Made by a program: the position numbers and the translations under genes. DNA of 46,491 nt from Lentimicrobiaceae bacterium (lineage in GTDB: Bacteria; Bacteroidota; Bacteroidia; Bacteroidales; P3), in NCBI GenBank assembly GCA_022510485.1, contig JAFLTI010000015.1, forward strand, positions 1-46,491, given 5' to 3'. The notes under the pieces are model-generated. The model was given only the letters and a program-made list of their open reading frames with translations. It had not been told where the DNA came from and searched no databases. Positions 1 to 7,508 of this stretch are shown here, piece by piece. Position 1 is the first letter of the stretch, and the number at the start of each line of letters is the position of its first letter.

Positions 1-73
1 GGAAGCGGCAACCGTATTCCGCTTTGGCTATTCGGCTGTATGTATTAAATTGTTATAATTCCTTGTTTTGATT

Positions 74-105
74 CCTGCCTGTTCGGATTCAAGCAGGGTA
101 TTTTT
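74..105 (+). terminator. possible terminator of an upstream gene
   Basis: A CCTGC...GCAGG stem with an inner TG/CA pair (74-78 against 93-97) is followed by GTATTTTT. It could end transcription of a gene lying left of the window. The stem is short and imperfect. The rest of 1-284 shows no convincing gene or RNA. Confidence 0.35.
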
Positions 106-284
106 CATAGGATAATAAACCTAAAGGATTCTATTGCAGCGATGGATTTTCCTAACCTTATGCTTTTGGTATAAAGTAGATACCCACCATCCGCTGTTGA
201 TAACAAAAAGTTGCATAGATGTAAGTGTTTATGCCTGCGGAAAATATAATCGTTGCAAACACTTTTTTTTCTCATTTTTTTGCT

Positions 285-292
285 TATCTTTG
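285..292 (+). promoter_or_regulatory. promoter -7 box upstream of thrS
   Basis: TATCTTTG matches the Bacteroidota -7 consensus TAnnTTTG and lies 37 nt before the chosen thrS start. The spacer upstream is rich in T runs (about 263-280). No good -33 TTTG sits at 19-20 bp; the nearest TTG is at 253-255. An AAAGGAG sequence at 309-315 may help ribosome binding. Confidence 0.5.
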
Positions 293-328
293 CCCTCCCT
301 TTTGAGAGAAAGGAGTTGTTTTTATAAT

Positions 329-2263
329 ATGATGATAAACATAACATTACCTGACGGCTCAGTAAAACAGTACCCCAAAGGCACTACGGCTTTGGAGGTT
401 GCCAAGAGTATCAGCGAAGGCTTGGCACGCAATGTGTTGGCTGCCAAGGTGGACGACAAAATATGGGACGCTACGCGCCCCCTTGAGGAAGATTGCAAGC
501 TTACCCTGCTTACTTGGCAAGACGAAGACGGCCGCGCCGCCTTTTGGCATTCTACCGCGCATTTGGCGGCAGAAGCCATAGAACAGCTTTATCCCGGCGC
601 CAAGTTCGGCATCGGACCCAATATCGATACCGGATTCTACTACGATATAGATTTCGGCGACAGGGAAATATCTTCCGACGACTTTGAAAAGATAGAAAAG
701 CGCGTTATGGAGCTTGCTGCCGAAAAGCAGGCTTTTGTGCGCAAAGAGGTAAGCAAGGCAGACGCCATTGACTACTTTACCAAAAAAGGCGACGAGTACA
801 AGGTAGACCTTTTGCAAGACCTCGAAGACGGCAAGATTACTTTCTACACCAACGGTACGTTTACCGACCTCTGCCGGGGTCCCCACTTGCCCGACACCTC
901 GTTTATCAAGGCTTTTAAGCTTACCTCCATTGCCGGAGCCTACTGGCGCGGCGATGAAAAGCGCAAGATGCTGACCCGTGTTTACGGAGTGGCGTTCCCC
1001 AAGCAGAAAGACCTCAAAGACTATCTCGAATTTTTGGAAGAAGCCAAGAAACGCGACCACCGCAAGATTGGCAAGGAAATGGAACTGTTTACCTTCTCCC
1101 AAAAAGTGGGGGCGGGTCTTCCCATTTGGCTTCCCAACGGAACCGCCATGCGCGAACAGTTGGAAAACTTTCTCAAAAAAGTTCAGCGCAAAGCCGGCTA
1201 TGTGCAGGTAATGTGCCCGCACATCGGCAATGTGGAACTGTACAAAACTTCGGGTCACTACGAAAAATACGGAAAGGATTCTTTCCAGCCCATCAATACG
1301 CCGGTAGAGGGCGAACAGTTCTTCCTTAAACCCATGAACTGCCCCCACCACTGCGAGGTATATCGTTCCAAGCCCCATTCCTACAAGGATCTGCCTTTAA
1401 GGATTGCCGAGTTCGGAACCGTTTACCGTTACGAGCAGAGCGGCGAATTGCACGGCTTGACGCGGGTGCGCGGCTTTACACAAGACGATGCCCATATTTT
1501 CTGTACTGCCGACCAGCTTAAGACAGAGTTTGAATCGGTAATCGACATTATTCTGCTTATCTTCAAAACCCTGCACTTTAAGGAATATTCGGCTCAGATT
1601 TCCTTGCGCGACAAGGTGGATCACAGCAAATATATCGGTACCGACGAAAATTGGGAAAAAGCCGAAAAAGCCATTATCGAAGCCGCACAGGAAAAGGGTC
1701 TGAACACCTACGTGGAATATGGCGAAGCCGCTTTTTACGGACCCAAGCTCGACTTTATGGTAAAGGATGCCTTGGGCCGCAAATGGCAGTTGGGAACGGT
1801 TCAGGTAGACTACAACCTGCCCGAGCGTTTCGGCTTGGAATATGTGGGAGCCGACAACCAGAAGCACCGCCCCATTATGATTCACCGTGCGCCTTTCGGT
1901 TCTATGGAACGCTTTGTAGCCGTTCTTACCGAAAATACCGCCGGCAAGTTCCCCTTGTGGATTACCCCGGTTCAGTTCAGCGTTCTGCCTATCAGCGACA
2001 AATACCTCGACTATGCCAAAGAAGTAAAGGCATTGTTGCAGGATGCCGATTTGCGCGGAGAAGTGGATGACCGCAGCGAAAAAACGGGACGCAAGATCCG
2101 CGATGCCGAATTGCGCCACATTCCCTATATGTTGATTGTAGGCGAGAAAGAAGCCGCCGAGCGCAGCGTTTCGGTACGCAAACATGGAGAAGGAGACTTG
2201 GGAACCTTTAAGATAGAAGATTTTATCGCCAAGGTTCAGCAAGAAATAAAAGAATACTTGTAA
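329..2263 (+). CDS. thrS: threonyl-tRNA synthetase
   Basis: This cytoplasmic class II aminoacyl-tRNA synthetase attaches threonine to tRNA-Thr. The 644-residue product has the family order: an N-terminal TGS domain ([23 protein letters not shown]), the editing domain with the HSTAHL and LCRGPH metal-site motifs, the catalytic core with MNCPHHC and the motif 2 region [21 protein letters not shown], and a C-terminal anticodon-binding domain. The open frame extends upstream to 134, but the TGS domain begins exactly at ATG 329, which follows a good promoter and an AAAGGAG, so 329 is chosen. It leads the thrS-infC-rpmI-rplT-rplS translation operon, a very common arrangement. Length and motifs are all normal. 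Confidence 0.97.
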   Translation: MMINITLPDGSVKQYPKGTTALEVAKSISEGLARNVLAAKVDDKIWDATRPLEEDCKLTLLTWQDEDGRAAFWHSTAHLAAEAIEQLYPGAKFGIGPNIDTGFYYDIDFGDREISSDDFEKIEKRVMELAAEKQAFVRKEVSKADAIDYFTKKGDEYKVDLLQDLEDGKITFYTNGTFTDLCRGPHLPDTSFIKAFKLTSIAGAYWRGDEKRKMLTRVYGVAFPKQKDLKDYLEFLEEAKKRDHRKIGKEMELFTFSQKVGAGLPIWLPNGTAMREQLENFLKKVQRKAGYVQVMCPHIGNVELYKTSGHYEKYGKDSFQPINTPVEGEQFFLKPMNCPHHCEVYRSKPHSYKDLPLRIAEFGTVYRYEQSGELHGLTRVRGFTQDDAHIFCTADQLKTEFESVIDIILLIFKTLHFKEYSAQISLRDKVDHSKYIGTDENWEKAEKAIIEAAQEKGLNTYVEYGEAAFYGPKLDFMVKDALGRKWQLGTVQVDYNLPERFGLEYVGADNQKHRPIMIHRAPFGSMERFVAVLTENTAGKFPLWITPVQFSVLPISDKYLDYAKEVKALLQDADLRGEVDDRSEKTGRKIRDAELRHIPYMLIVGEKEAAERSVSVRKHGEGDLGTFKIEDFIAKVQQEIKEYL

Positions 2264-2286
2264 AACTAATTTAGGAGGACAGCACC

Positions 2287-2895
2287 ATCGCTATCACGAG
2301 TAACAGAAGTCAGAACCGCGGTTTTCGCGCTCCGGTAAAGAAAGAGCCCGAACACCGTATCAATCGCCGGATTACCGCGCCGGTAGTGCGCGTAGTGGGC
2401 GAGAATGTGGAAACGGCAATCGTGCATCTTAAAGAAGCCTTGAAGATAGCCGAAGACCAAGGATTGGATCTGGTTGAAATTTCACCCTCTGCCAATCCCC
2501 CTGTGTGTAAGGTAATCGACTATCAGAAGTTTCTTTACGAGCAGAAACGCAAGCAGAAAGAAATCAAGGCAAAGAGCGCCAAGGTTGTAGTAAAGGAAAT
2601 CCGTTTGGGACCCCAGACCGACGACCACGATTTCAACTTTAAGCTTAACCACGCCAAGCGTTTCCTTTCGGAAGGTTCTAAGGTAAAGGTGGATGTTTTC
2701 TTTCGCGGAAGAACCATTGTTTACAAGGAGCAGGGCGAACTTATACTGTTAAAGTTTGCCGAAGCCTTGTTGGAATACGGTAAGCCCGAAAGTATGCCTA
2801 AGTTGGAAGGCAAGCGAATGATGATGATGATAAGTCCGGTAAAGGCTACGGTAAAGAAAGCCGCGCCCAAGCCCGACACGGAAGAAAAAGAGTAA
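2287..2895 (+). CDS. infC: translation initiation factor IF-3, AUC start
   Basis: IF-3 binds the 30S subunit and polices start-codon selection. The 202-residue product has the N domain ([20 protein letters not shown], then [30 protein letters not shown]) and the C domain ([26 protein letters not shown]...GRTI), plus a short charged tail. The conserved N-terminal residues lie upstream of the first conventional codon (GTG 2386). Between the in-frame stop TAG 2272-2274 and GTG 2386 there is no ATG, GTG or TTG. An ideal GGAGG (2274-2278) lies 8 nt before ATC 2287, so AUC is taken as the start. Rare AUU/AUC starts are known for infC, where they let IF-3 repress its own synthesis. It follows thrS by 23 bp. 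Confidence 0.93.
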   Translation: MAITSNRSQNRGFRAPVKKEPEHRINRRITAPVVRVVGENVETAIVHLKEALKIAEDQGLDLVEISPSANPPVCKVIDYQKFLYEQKRKQKEIKAKSAKVVVKEIRLGPQTDDHDFNFKLNHAKRFLSEGSKVKVDVFFRGRTIVYKEQGELILLKFAEALLEYGKPESMPKLEGKRMMMMISPVKATVKKAAPKPDTEEKE

Positions 2896-2917
2896 AACAA
2901 ACAATAATTAACCGATC

Positions 2918-3112
2918 ATGCCAAAGACAAAAACCAAATCGGCTGCAAAGAAAAGATTTTCTTTCACCGGAACGGGCAAGATTAAACGCCGTCATGCTTT
3001 TAAGAGTCATATCCTGACCAAGAAAAGCACCAAGCGCAAACGTAATCTTACTTATTCGGCAATCGTTCACCCTGCTAACGAAGCGGCGGTACGCGATATG
3101 TTGAATCTGTAG
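2918..3112 (+). CDS. rpmI: 50S ribosomal protein bL35
   Basis: A 64-residue, strongly basic protein of the large ribosomal subunit. The start [14 protein letters not shown] and the segments [25 protein letters not shown] are diagnostic of bL35, and the length is exactly that of the family. It sits between infC and rplT as in most bacteria and is expected to be co-transcribed and translationally controlled with rplT. Confidence 0.96.
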   Translation: MPKTKTKSAAKKRFSFTGTGKIKRRHAFKSHILTKKSTKRKRNLTYSAIVHPANEAAVRDMLNL

Positions 3113-3129
3113 GCTTTTGCCACCCGTAA

Positions 3130-3219
3130 GGCGTTCGGGAACGCCTCAAAACAACCCGAAGAAACAAATTATTAATTGATTATGAGCACAAAGTTTCCTG
3201 AAAAAACGGAACGCTCATA
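3130..3219 (+). promoter_or_regulatory. structured leader between rpmI and rplT
   Basis: The 122-bp gap holds two hairpins. The first is GGCGTT-CGGG-AACGCC at 3130-3145. The second pairs TATGAGC (3181-3187) with GCTCATA (3213-3219), with an inner GTTTCC/GGAAC helix; it ends 15 nt before the rplT start. In other bacteria L20 represses this operon by binding mRNA structures that mimic its 23S rRNA site, so an L20-responsive leader is a reasonable inference. A 35-codon out-of-frame ORF begins at ATG 3182 inside the second stem and overlaps the rplT start; its translation is unproven. Confidence 0.45.
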
Positions 3220-3234
3220 CAAAAAACAAAAAAG

Positions 3235-3579
3235 ATGCCAAGATCAGTCAATGTGGTTGCCGCAAGGGCACGCCGGAAAAAAATGCTGAAATTGACCCGC
3301 GGTCAATTCGGACGTAGAAAAAATGTGTGGACAGTGGCCAAGAACTCTTTGGAAAAGGGTTTGGTTTACGCTTATCGCGACCGCAAGGCCAAAAAGAGAA
3401 GTTTCCGCAACCTTTGGATTGTACGTATCAACGCCGGTATCCGGCCCTATGGAATGTCGTATTCGGCATTTATGGGTAAGCTTCACCAAAAAAACATCGA
3501 CTTGAACCGCAAGGTGCTTGCCGATTTGGCGATGAATCATCCCGAAGCTTTCAAGGCTGTTGTAGACAGCGTAAAATAG
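3235..3579 (+). CDS. rplT: 50S ribosomal protein bL20
   Basis: A 114-residue basic protein needed for early 50S assembly. The start [37 protein letters not shown] and the segment [36 protein letters not shown] are classical bL20 sequence, with normal length. It follows rpmI after an unusually long structured gap, which suggests it may be regulated at its own leader. It is followed by rplS after 28 bp. Confidence 0.97.
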   Translation: MPRSVNVVAARARRKKMLKLTRGQFGRRKNVWTVAKNSLEKGLVYAYRDRKAKKRSFRNLWIVRINAGIRPYGMSYSAFMGKLHQKNIDLNRKVLADLAMNHPEAFKAVVDSVK

Positions 3580-3607
3580 AGTTGTTAACATATAAAAATC
3601 AGAAACC

Positions 3608-3961
3608 ATGAGCAAACCGGCTTTAATGCAATTTGTTGACACGCTCACAAAAAGCAACGAGCTGCCTGCCTTCAAAGCGGGCGACACCATAACCGTAAGT
3701 TACAAGATTAAAGAAGGTAACAAAGAACGTATTCAGCAGTTTCAAGGCGTTGTTCTGCAACGTTCCGGAAGCGGCACCACCGCTACGTTCACGGTTCGCA
3801 AGATGTCGAGCAATATCGGTGTGGAAAGAATCTTTCCCGTAAACTCTCCCTTTATCGAAAAGGTAGAAGTTAACAAACGCGGGGTTGTTCGTCGCGCCCG
3901 TATTTTCTACCTGCGTAACCTTACCGGCAAGAAAGCCCGTATCAAAGAACGTCGTTTCTAA
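3608..3961 (+). CDS. rplS: 50S ribosomal protein bL19
   Basis: A 117-residue ribosomal protein at the 30S-50S interface. The segments [42 protein letters not shown] and [23 protein letters not shown] are typical of bL19. Elsewhere rplS often travels with trmD and rpsP; here it closes the thrS-infC-rpmI-rplT run and is followed by a clear terminator. Confidence 0.96.
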   Translation: MSKPALMQFVDTLTKSNELPAFKAGDTITVSYKIKEGNKERIQQFQGVVLQRSGSGTTATFTVRKMSSNIGVERIFPVNSPFIEKVEVNKRGVVRRARIFYLRNLTGKKARIKERRF

Positions 3962-3982
3962 TTTTTAGGAAACGTATTGCTT

Positions 3983-4022
3983 AAAGGCTGCATGGCGCGA
4001 ATATGTGTCAGGCAGCCTTTTT
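3983..4022 (+). terminator. Rho-independent terminator after rplS
   Basis: A perfect 9-bp stem AAAGGCTGC / GCAGCCTTT (3983-3991 with 4012-4020) runs into five T residues. It closes the translation operon and marks the left edge of the AT-rich island. The remaining 130 bp before the next gene is AT-rich, with no clear TAnnTTTG box. Confidence 0.85.
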
Positions 4023-4152
4023 GGCGTATTTTTATTACCACTTTGTTGATAACTTTCTTCTTATTCTGCCTATAGTAGAAGATAGTTTCATATTTTCGTA
4101 GTCGTCGTATTTGAGCGAGAACGCTTCGACAATAACTTAGAATTAGAATACG

Positions 4153-5229
4153 ATGAAGCAAACGCGAGATAAAAGATTTGTAGGCGTTTCTCTTTTTTCA
4201 GGTGCTGGTATAGCAGAACAATATCTATCTGATGTTGGGATAGATATTGTTGTAGCTAATGAATTGTTGCAAGAAAGAGCAGATTTATATCGAGCACAAT
4301 ATCCCAAAACGAATATGATTTGTGGAAATATTCAAAAGGATGCTGTTTTTCAGAATGTAATTAATGCCACACCGAATAATTTAGATTTCTTAATAGCATC
4401 TCCTCCTTGTCAAGGAATGTCAGTAGCAGGTAAAAATAGGACTATTGAACAAATGTACTCTGACAATCGAAATTTCTTGATATTTAGGGTGATAGAGTTT
4501 GTGAAAATCAGGAAGCCTAGATTTATCTTAATTGAGAATGTTCCAGCGTTTTTAAAATTGAAGTTACCTTTTAATGGTGATGTATTGAATATTATAGAGA
4601 TTTTGCGCTTGGAATTAGGCGGATATTATGAGATGGATTCGGCGGTTTATGATGTGGCTGATTATGGTGTTGCTCAACGAAGGACAAGGACATTGATTAA
4701 ACTGTATAGAAAAGGTATGATTTGGGGATCTGCTGAAAAAGTTGCACGAAAAACAGTACGGGAGGTGATAGGAGATTTACCGAGTTTGGAAGCAGGGGAG
4801 AAGTCAGATATAAAATGGCATTTTGCCCGAAAACATTCGAAGAGTCACATAGAATGTATGCGTTATACTCCAACGGGACAATCTGCCATTGAAAATATAG
4901 TGCATTATCCAAAAAAAGAAAATGGTGAACGTGTAAGGGCGTATAAAACAACATTTCGTCGTATGTATTGGGATGAACCCGCACCTACAATCACTATTCG
5001 CAATGATGCAATTAGCTCGCAACTGAATGTTCATCCAGGAAGATTAAAAAAAGACGGAACTTACAGTGATGCACGGGTGTTAACTCCACTTGAACTGATG
5101 TTACTTTCATCGTTGCCAGCGGATTGGAACATTCCTGATAGTACTCCGGAATTGCTTATCCGAAAATGTATAGGTGAATGCATACCTCCATTATTCATAA
5201 AACAAATTGTGGATAAAATACAACGATAA
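4153..5229 (+). CDS. DNA (cytosine-5)-methyltransferase of a restriction-modification system
   Basis: A 358-residue C5-cytosine methyltransferase that would transfer methyl from S-adenosylmethionine to cytosine in the host recognition site. Motif I is SLFSGAGI (13-20), motif IV SPPCQG holds the catalytic Cys86, motif VI is ENV (128-130), motif VIII is QRRTR (175-179), and the C-terminal motif X-like sequence is IGECIPP. A target-recognition stretch lies between motifs VIII and X. The gene is clearly more AT-rich than the translation operon before it. It is followed one base after its stop by the putative endonuclease gene, so the two are probably co-translated. The recognition sequence cannot be read from the protein. 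Confidence 0.92.
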   Translation: MKQTRDKRFVGVSLFSGAGIAEQYLSDVGIDIVVANELLQERADLYRAQYPKTNMICGNIQKDAVFQNVINATPNNLDFLIASPPCQGMSVAGKNRTIEQMYSDNRNFLIFRVIEFVKIRKPRFILIENVPAFLKLKLPFNGDVLNIIEILRLELGGYYEMDSAVYDVADYGVAQRRTRTLIKLYRKGMIWGSAEKVARKTVREVIGDLPSLEAGEKSDIKWHFARKHSKSHIECMRYTPTGQSAIENIVHYPKKENGERVRAYKTTFRRMYWDEPAPTITIRNDAISSQLNVHPGRLKKDGTYSDARVLTPLELMLLSSLPADWNIPDSTPELLIRKCIGECIPPLFIKQIVDKIQR

Positions 5230-5230
5230 G

Positions 5231-6673
5231 ATGACAACAAGGGTTGAAAATAAAAAGTGGATACTTTACAGACATACAAGAAACTTTCATCTTTTATGTG
5301 AGGTTGCGAAAATTCTTAAATCGTATTCCAAAACAACGATAACAAAGAAAGAAAAAGAACGCTTAAACTTACGGTTGAAAGAATTAAATCTCTATAACGA
5401 GCGAAATTTGAGCTTGCCTCTTGATGCTATAAACCATAAAATCAACCAGCTCTCATATTATATGTTTGGGTATCAGACAAGGATAGATGGTGTTGATAGG
5501 TTTATGTTTAGTCCATTGGGAAATTTATTGTTGAAGAATATAAATAAGGATGCATATGTTCCCAAGATTTTTCTTACAATGTTATGGGCTGTTCAATATA
5601 CACATCCACATGGAGGTACGGATGGTGAGTTTCAATTGTATCCTTTTCGTCTAATATATAAGTTGTTGCTTGATGATAGATTGAAAAATAGATTATATGC
5701 CTATGAAGTGGCATATTCAATAGTATTTACGAAAGAGATAAATAATGATTTATACGAAAAACTAGTTGTTGAACTTTTGAGGTTGCGAAAACTCTCAAAT
5801 GCAGAATTAACAGAACGTTTTCAAAAGAATCCGCATGCGTATGTAAATGCAGCTTATGAATGGGATTACTATGTTTCTACTTTTTTTCAAGAAGCCGGTG
5901 TTTTGGAAAAAGTTGATGGAGAACTGATTTGTAAATTGCAACATGGAAACACCAAAACTTTTAGAAAGGTGACAAGGAATTATGTATTGATTCCAAAGTC
6001 ATTGATGAATTTTACGAAACAGTTGTTGGCTCAATATCGTTACGATGAGATTCCGTTACGTCTGAATGATGAAGAACGGTTGAGGGAAGATGTTGTAAAG
6101 GAGATTTATAGTTTCTATCCCCAAATACTCTTAGACGAAATTGGCGAAAGTAGTAAAGTTGTCCAATTGTTGAATCTTCCGAAGTTAATAGAAGAGTACT
6201 CAAATAATCCAGAAGGTGAGACGTCAAATCTCTTTGAGGAAGTATTGGTCCAAGGATTTAATATGTTTTACAATATAGCCGCAAAACATCTTGGCGGAGC
6301 AGGACATACTGATATAGAATGTTTGTATTTGACAAGAAATAAGAAATTTGCTGTGGAATCTAAATCAACAGCAAATAAATTAATAGGGATAAACGTAGGA
6401 CGTTTGAGGGGACATCGAGAAGAAATAGGTGGACGATATACAATTATTATAACGCCACGATATGTACCTGCGGCAAGACGGGACATCATTGGAACTCCGA
6501 ATGTGATAATATTAGCAAGTACTTTTGCAGAGTTTCTGTATAATTGCATAGATAACGACTTGCGAAAAATTGATTATGAGGATTTTGATAAGATTATAGA
6601 GGCTAATTTGGGCAATGATGTTAGCCAGGATATATCCAATATGACCATTTCTAAATTTGGAATGACGAAATGA
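5231..6673 (+). CDS. putative type IIS-like restriction endonuclease (PD-(D/E)XK)
   Basis: A 480-residue protein lying between two DNA methyltransferases. ATG 5231, one base after the methyltransferase stop, is preferred over the upstream in-frame codon at 5207. The C-terminal third contains HTDIE followed 11 residues later by FAVESKS, giving D361-X14-E376-S-K378, a PD-(D/E)XK nuclease core like that of FokI/AlwI-type cleavage domains. The N-terminal 300 residues, beginning with a W...RHTRN motif, would then recognise DNA. The overlap and spacing with both methyltransferases support a single restriction-modification operon. The nuclease role is inferred from motif and context; the AlwI-like family placement is tentative. 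Confidence 0.68.
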   Translation: MTTRVENKKWILYRHTRNFHLLCEVAKILKSYSKTTITKKEKERLNLRLKELNLYNERNLSLPLDAINHKINQLSYYMFGYQTRIDGVDRFMFSPLGNLLLKNINKDAYVPKIFLTMLWAVQYTHPHGGTDGEFQLYPFRLIYKLLLDDRLKNRLYAYEVAYSIVFTKEINNDLYEKLVVELLRLRKLSNAELTERFQKNPHAYVNAAYEWDYYVSTFFQEAGVLEKVDGELICKLQHGNTKTFRKVTRNYVLIPKSLMNFTKQLLAQYRYDEIPLRLNDEERLREDVVKEIYSFYPQILLDEIGESSKVVQLLNLPKLIEEYSNNPEGETSNLFEEVLVQGFNMFYNIAAKHLGGAGHTDIECLYLTRNKKFAVESKSTANKLIGINVGRLRGHREEIGGRYTIIITPRYVPAARRDIIGTPNVIILASTFAEFLYNCIDNDLRKIDYEDFDKIIEANLGNDVSQDISNMTISKFGMTK

Positions 6674-7428
6674 TAAGAATAACTCAAGAAGACAATATGA
6701 AATTGATGAAAAGGTATCCTGATAAATACTTTGACATCGCTATTGTGGATCCTCCATATGGTATATTGAATAAAACAGCGAGAGGTGGAGATCATAAGTT
6801 TAATAAGGATGAATATAGCCAATGGGATGTGAAACCTAGCAATGACTATTTTAAAGAGTTGTTTCGTGTCTCGAAAAATCAAATTATTTGGGGGGGGAAT
6901 TATTTTGGACAGCTATGGACGAGAAATGAATTTAATAAAGGGTTTATTGTATGGGATAAGAATCAACCAGAAGCCTTAAATAATTTTTCAATGGCAGAAA
7001 TGGCATGGTCTTCTTTTGATCGACCTTCAAAAATATTCCACTTCAGTGTTCGTAGAAATAGAAATAAAATTCATCCAACTCAAAAACCTGTTGAATTATA
7101 TGAGTGGCTGTTGAAAATGTATGCAAAGCCAACGGATGAAATTTTAGATACACACTTGGGAAGTGGAACCATAGCGATTGCATGTTATAGGGCTGGCATT
7201 AATTTGACAGCGTGTGAAATTAATGAAGTGTATTTTCGCAAGGCGTTAAAACAGATAAGGGAGATTGTGCCGAAAACGGAGATAAAAATAGAGGGATCTC
7301 GTGAAGTATTTGTAAATGATAAGGTATTGGTGCAATTAGATAAAGACGGTAAAAGGAAAAGAGTCCAATTGCAGTTGGCTATGGAAAAAACACCAAAGTA
7401 TCAGCGTACTAATAGGAGAAAACGGTAG
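6670..7428 (+). CDS. beta-class DNA methyltransferase (DPPY), probable second methylase of the system
   Basis: A 252-residue amino-methyltransferase, probably N6-adenine specific. Catalytic motif IV DPPYG (27-31) precedes the S-adenosylmethionine motif LDTHLGSGT (159-167), the order of beta-class enzymes. HPTQKP (135-140) is a further hallmark. Its ATG overlaps the endonuclease TGA (ATGA), indicating translational coupling. The pair of one C5 and one amino methylase around one nuclease is typical of type IIS systems, where each strand of an asymmetric site needs its own methylase. Codons for IIWGGN contain a run of eight G (6890-6897) in an AT-rich gene, a possible slippage site. The C-terminal tail is basic. 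Confidence 0.87.
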   Translation: MIRITQEDNMKLMKRYPDKYFDIAIVDPPYGILNKTARGGDHKFNKDEYSQWDVKPSNDYFKELFRVSKNQIIWGGNYFGQLWTRNEFNKGFIVWDKNQPEALNNFSMAEMAWSSFDRPSKIFHFSVRRNRNKIHPTQKPVELYEWLLKMYAKPTDEILDTHLGSGTIAIACYRAGINLTACEINEVYFRKALKQIREIVPKTEIKIEGSREVFVNDKVLVQLDKDGKRKRVQLQLAMEKTPKYQRTNRRKR

Positions 7429-7508
7429 TGGTTTTCAGAAAAATTTAGTACGCTGTGTTGAAATTTGTTTTGTTATTTGACTTGTACCCAAATTAAATAG
7501 TTTTTGAG

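Noticed and set aside
263-280. T8 and T7 runs in the thrS promoter region as a phase-variation switch
   Set aside because: thrS is essential and such T-rich spacers are common in AT-rich intergenic DNA; nothing supports switching.
359-1378. A 339-codon minus-strand open frame opposite thrS
   Set aside because: Antisense shadow of a conserved synthetase, with no family features and no promoter.
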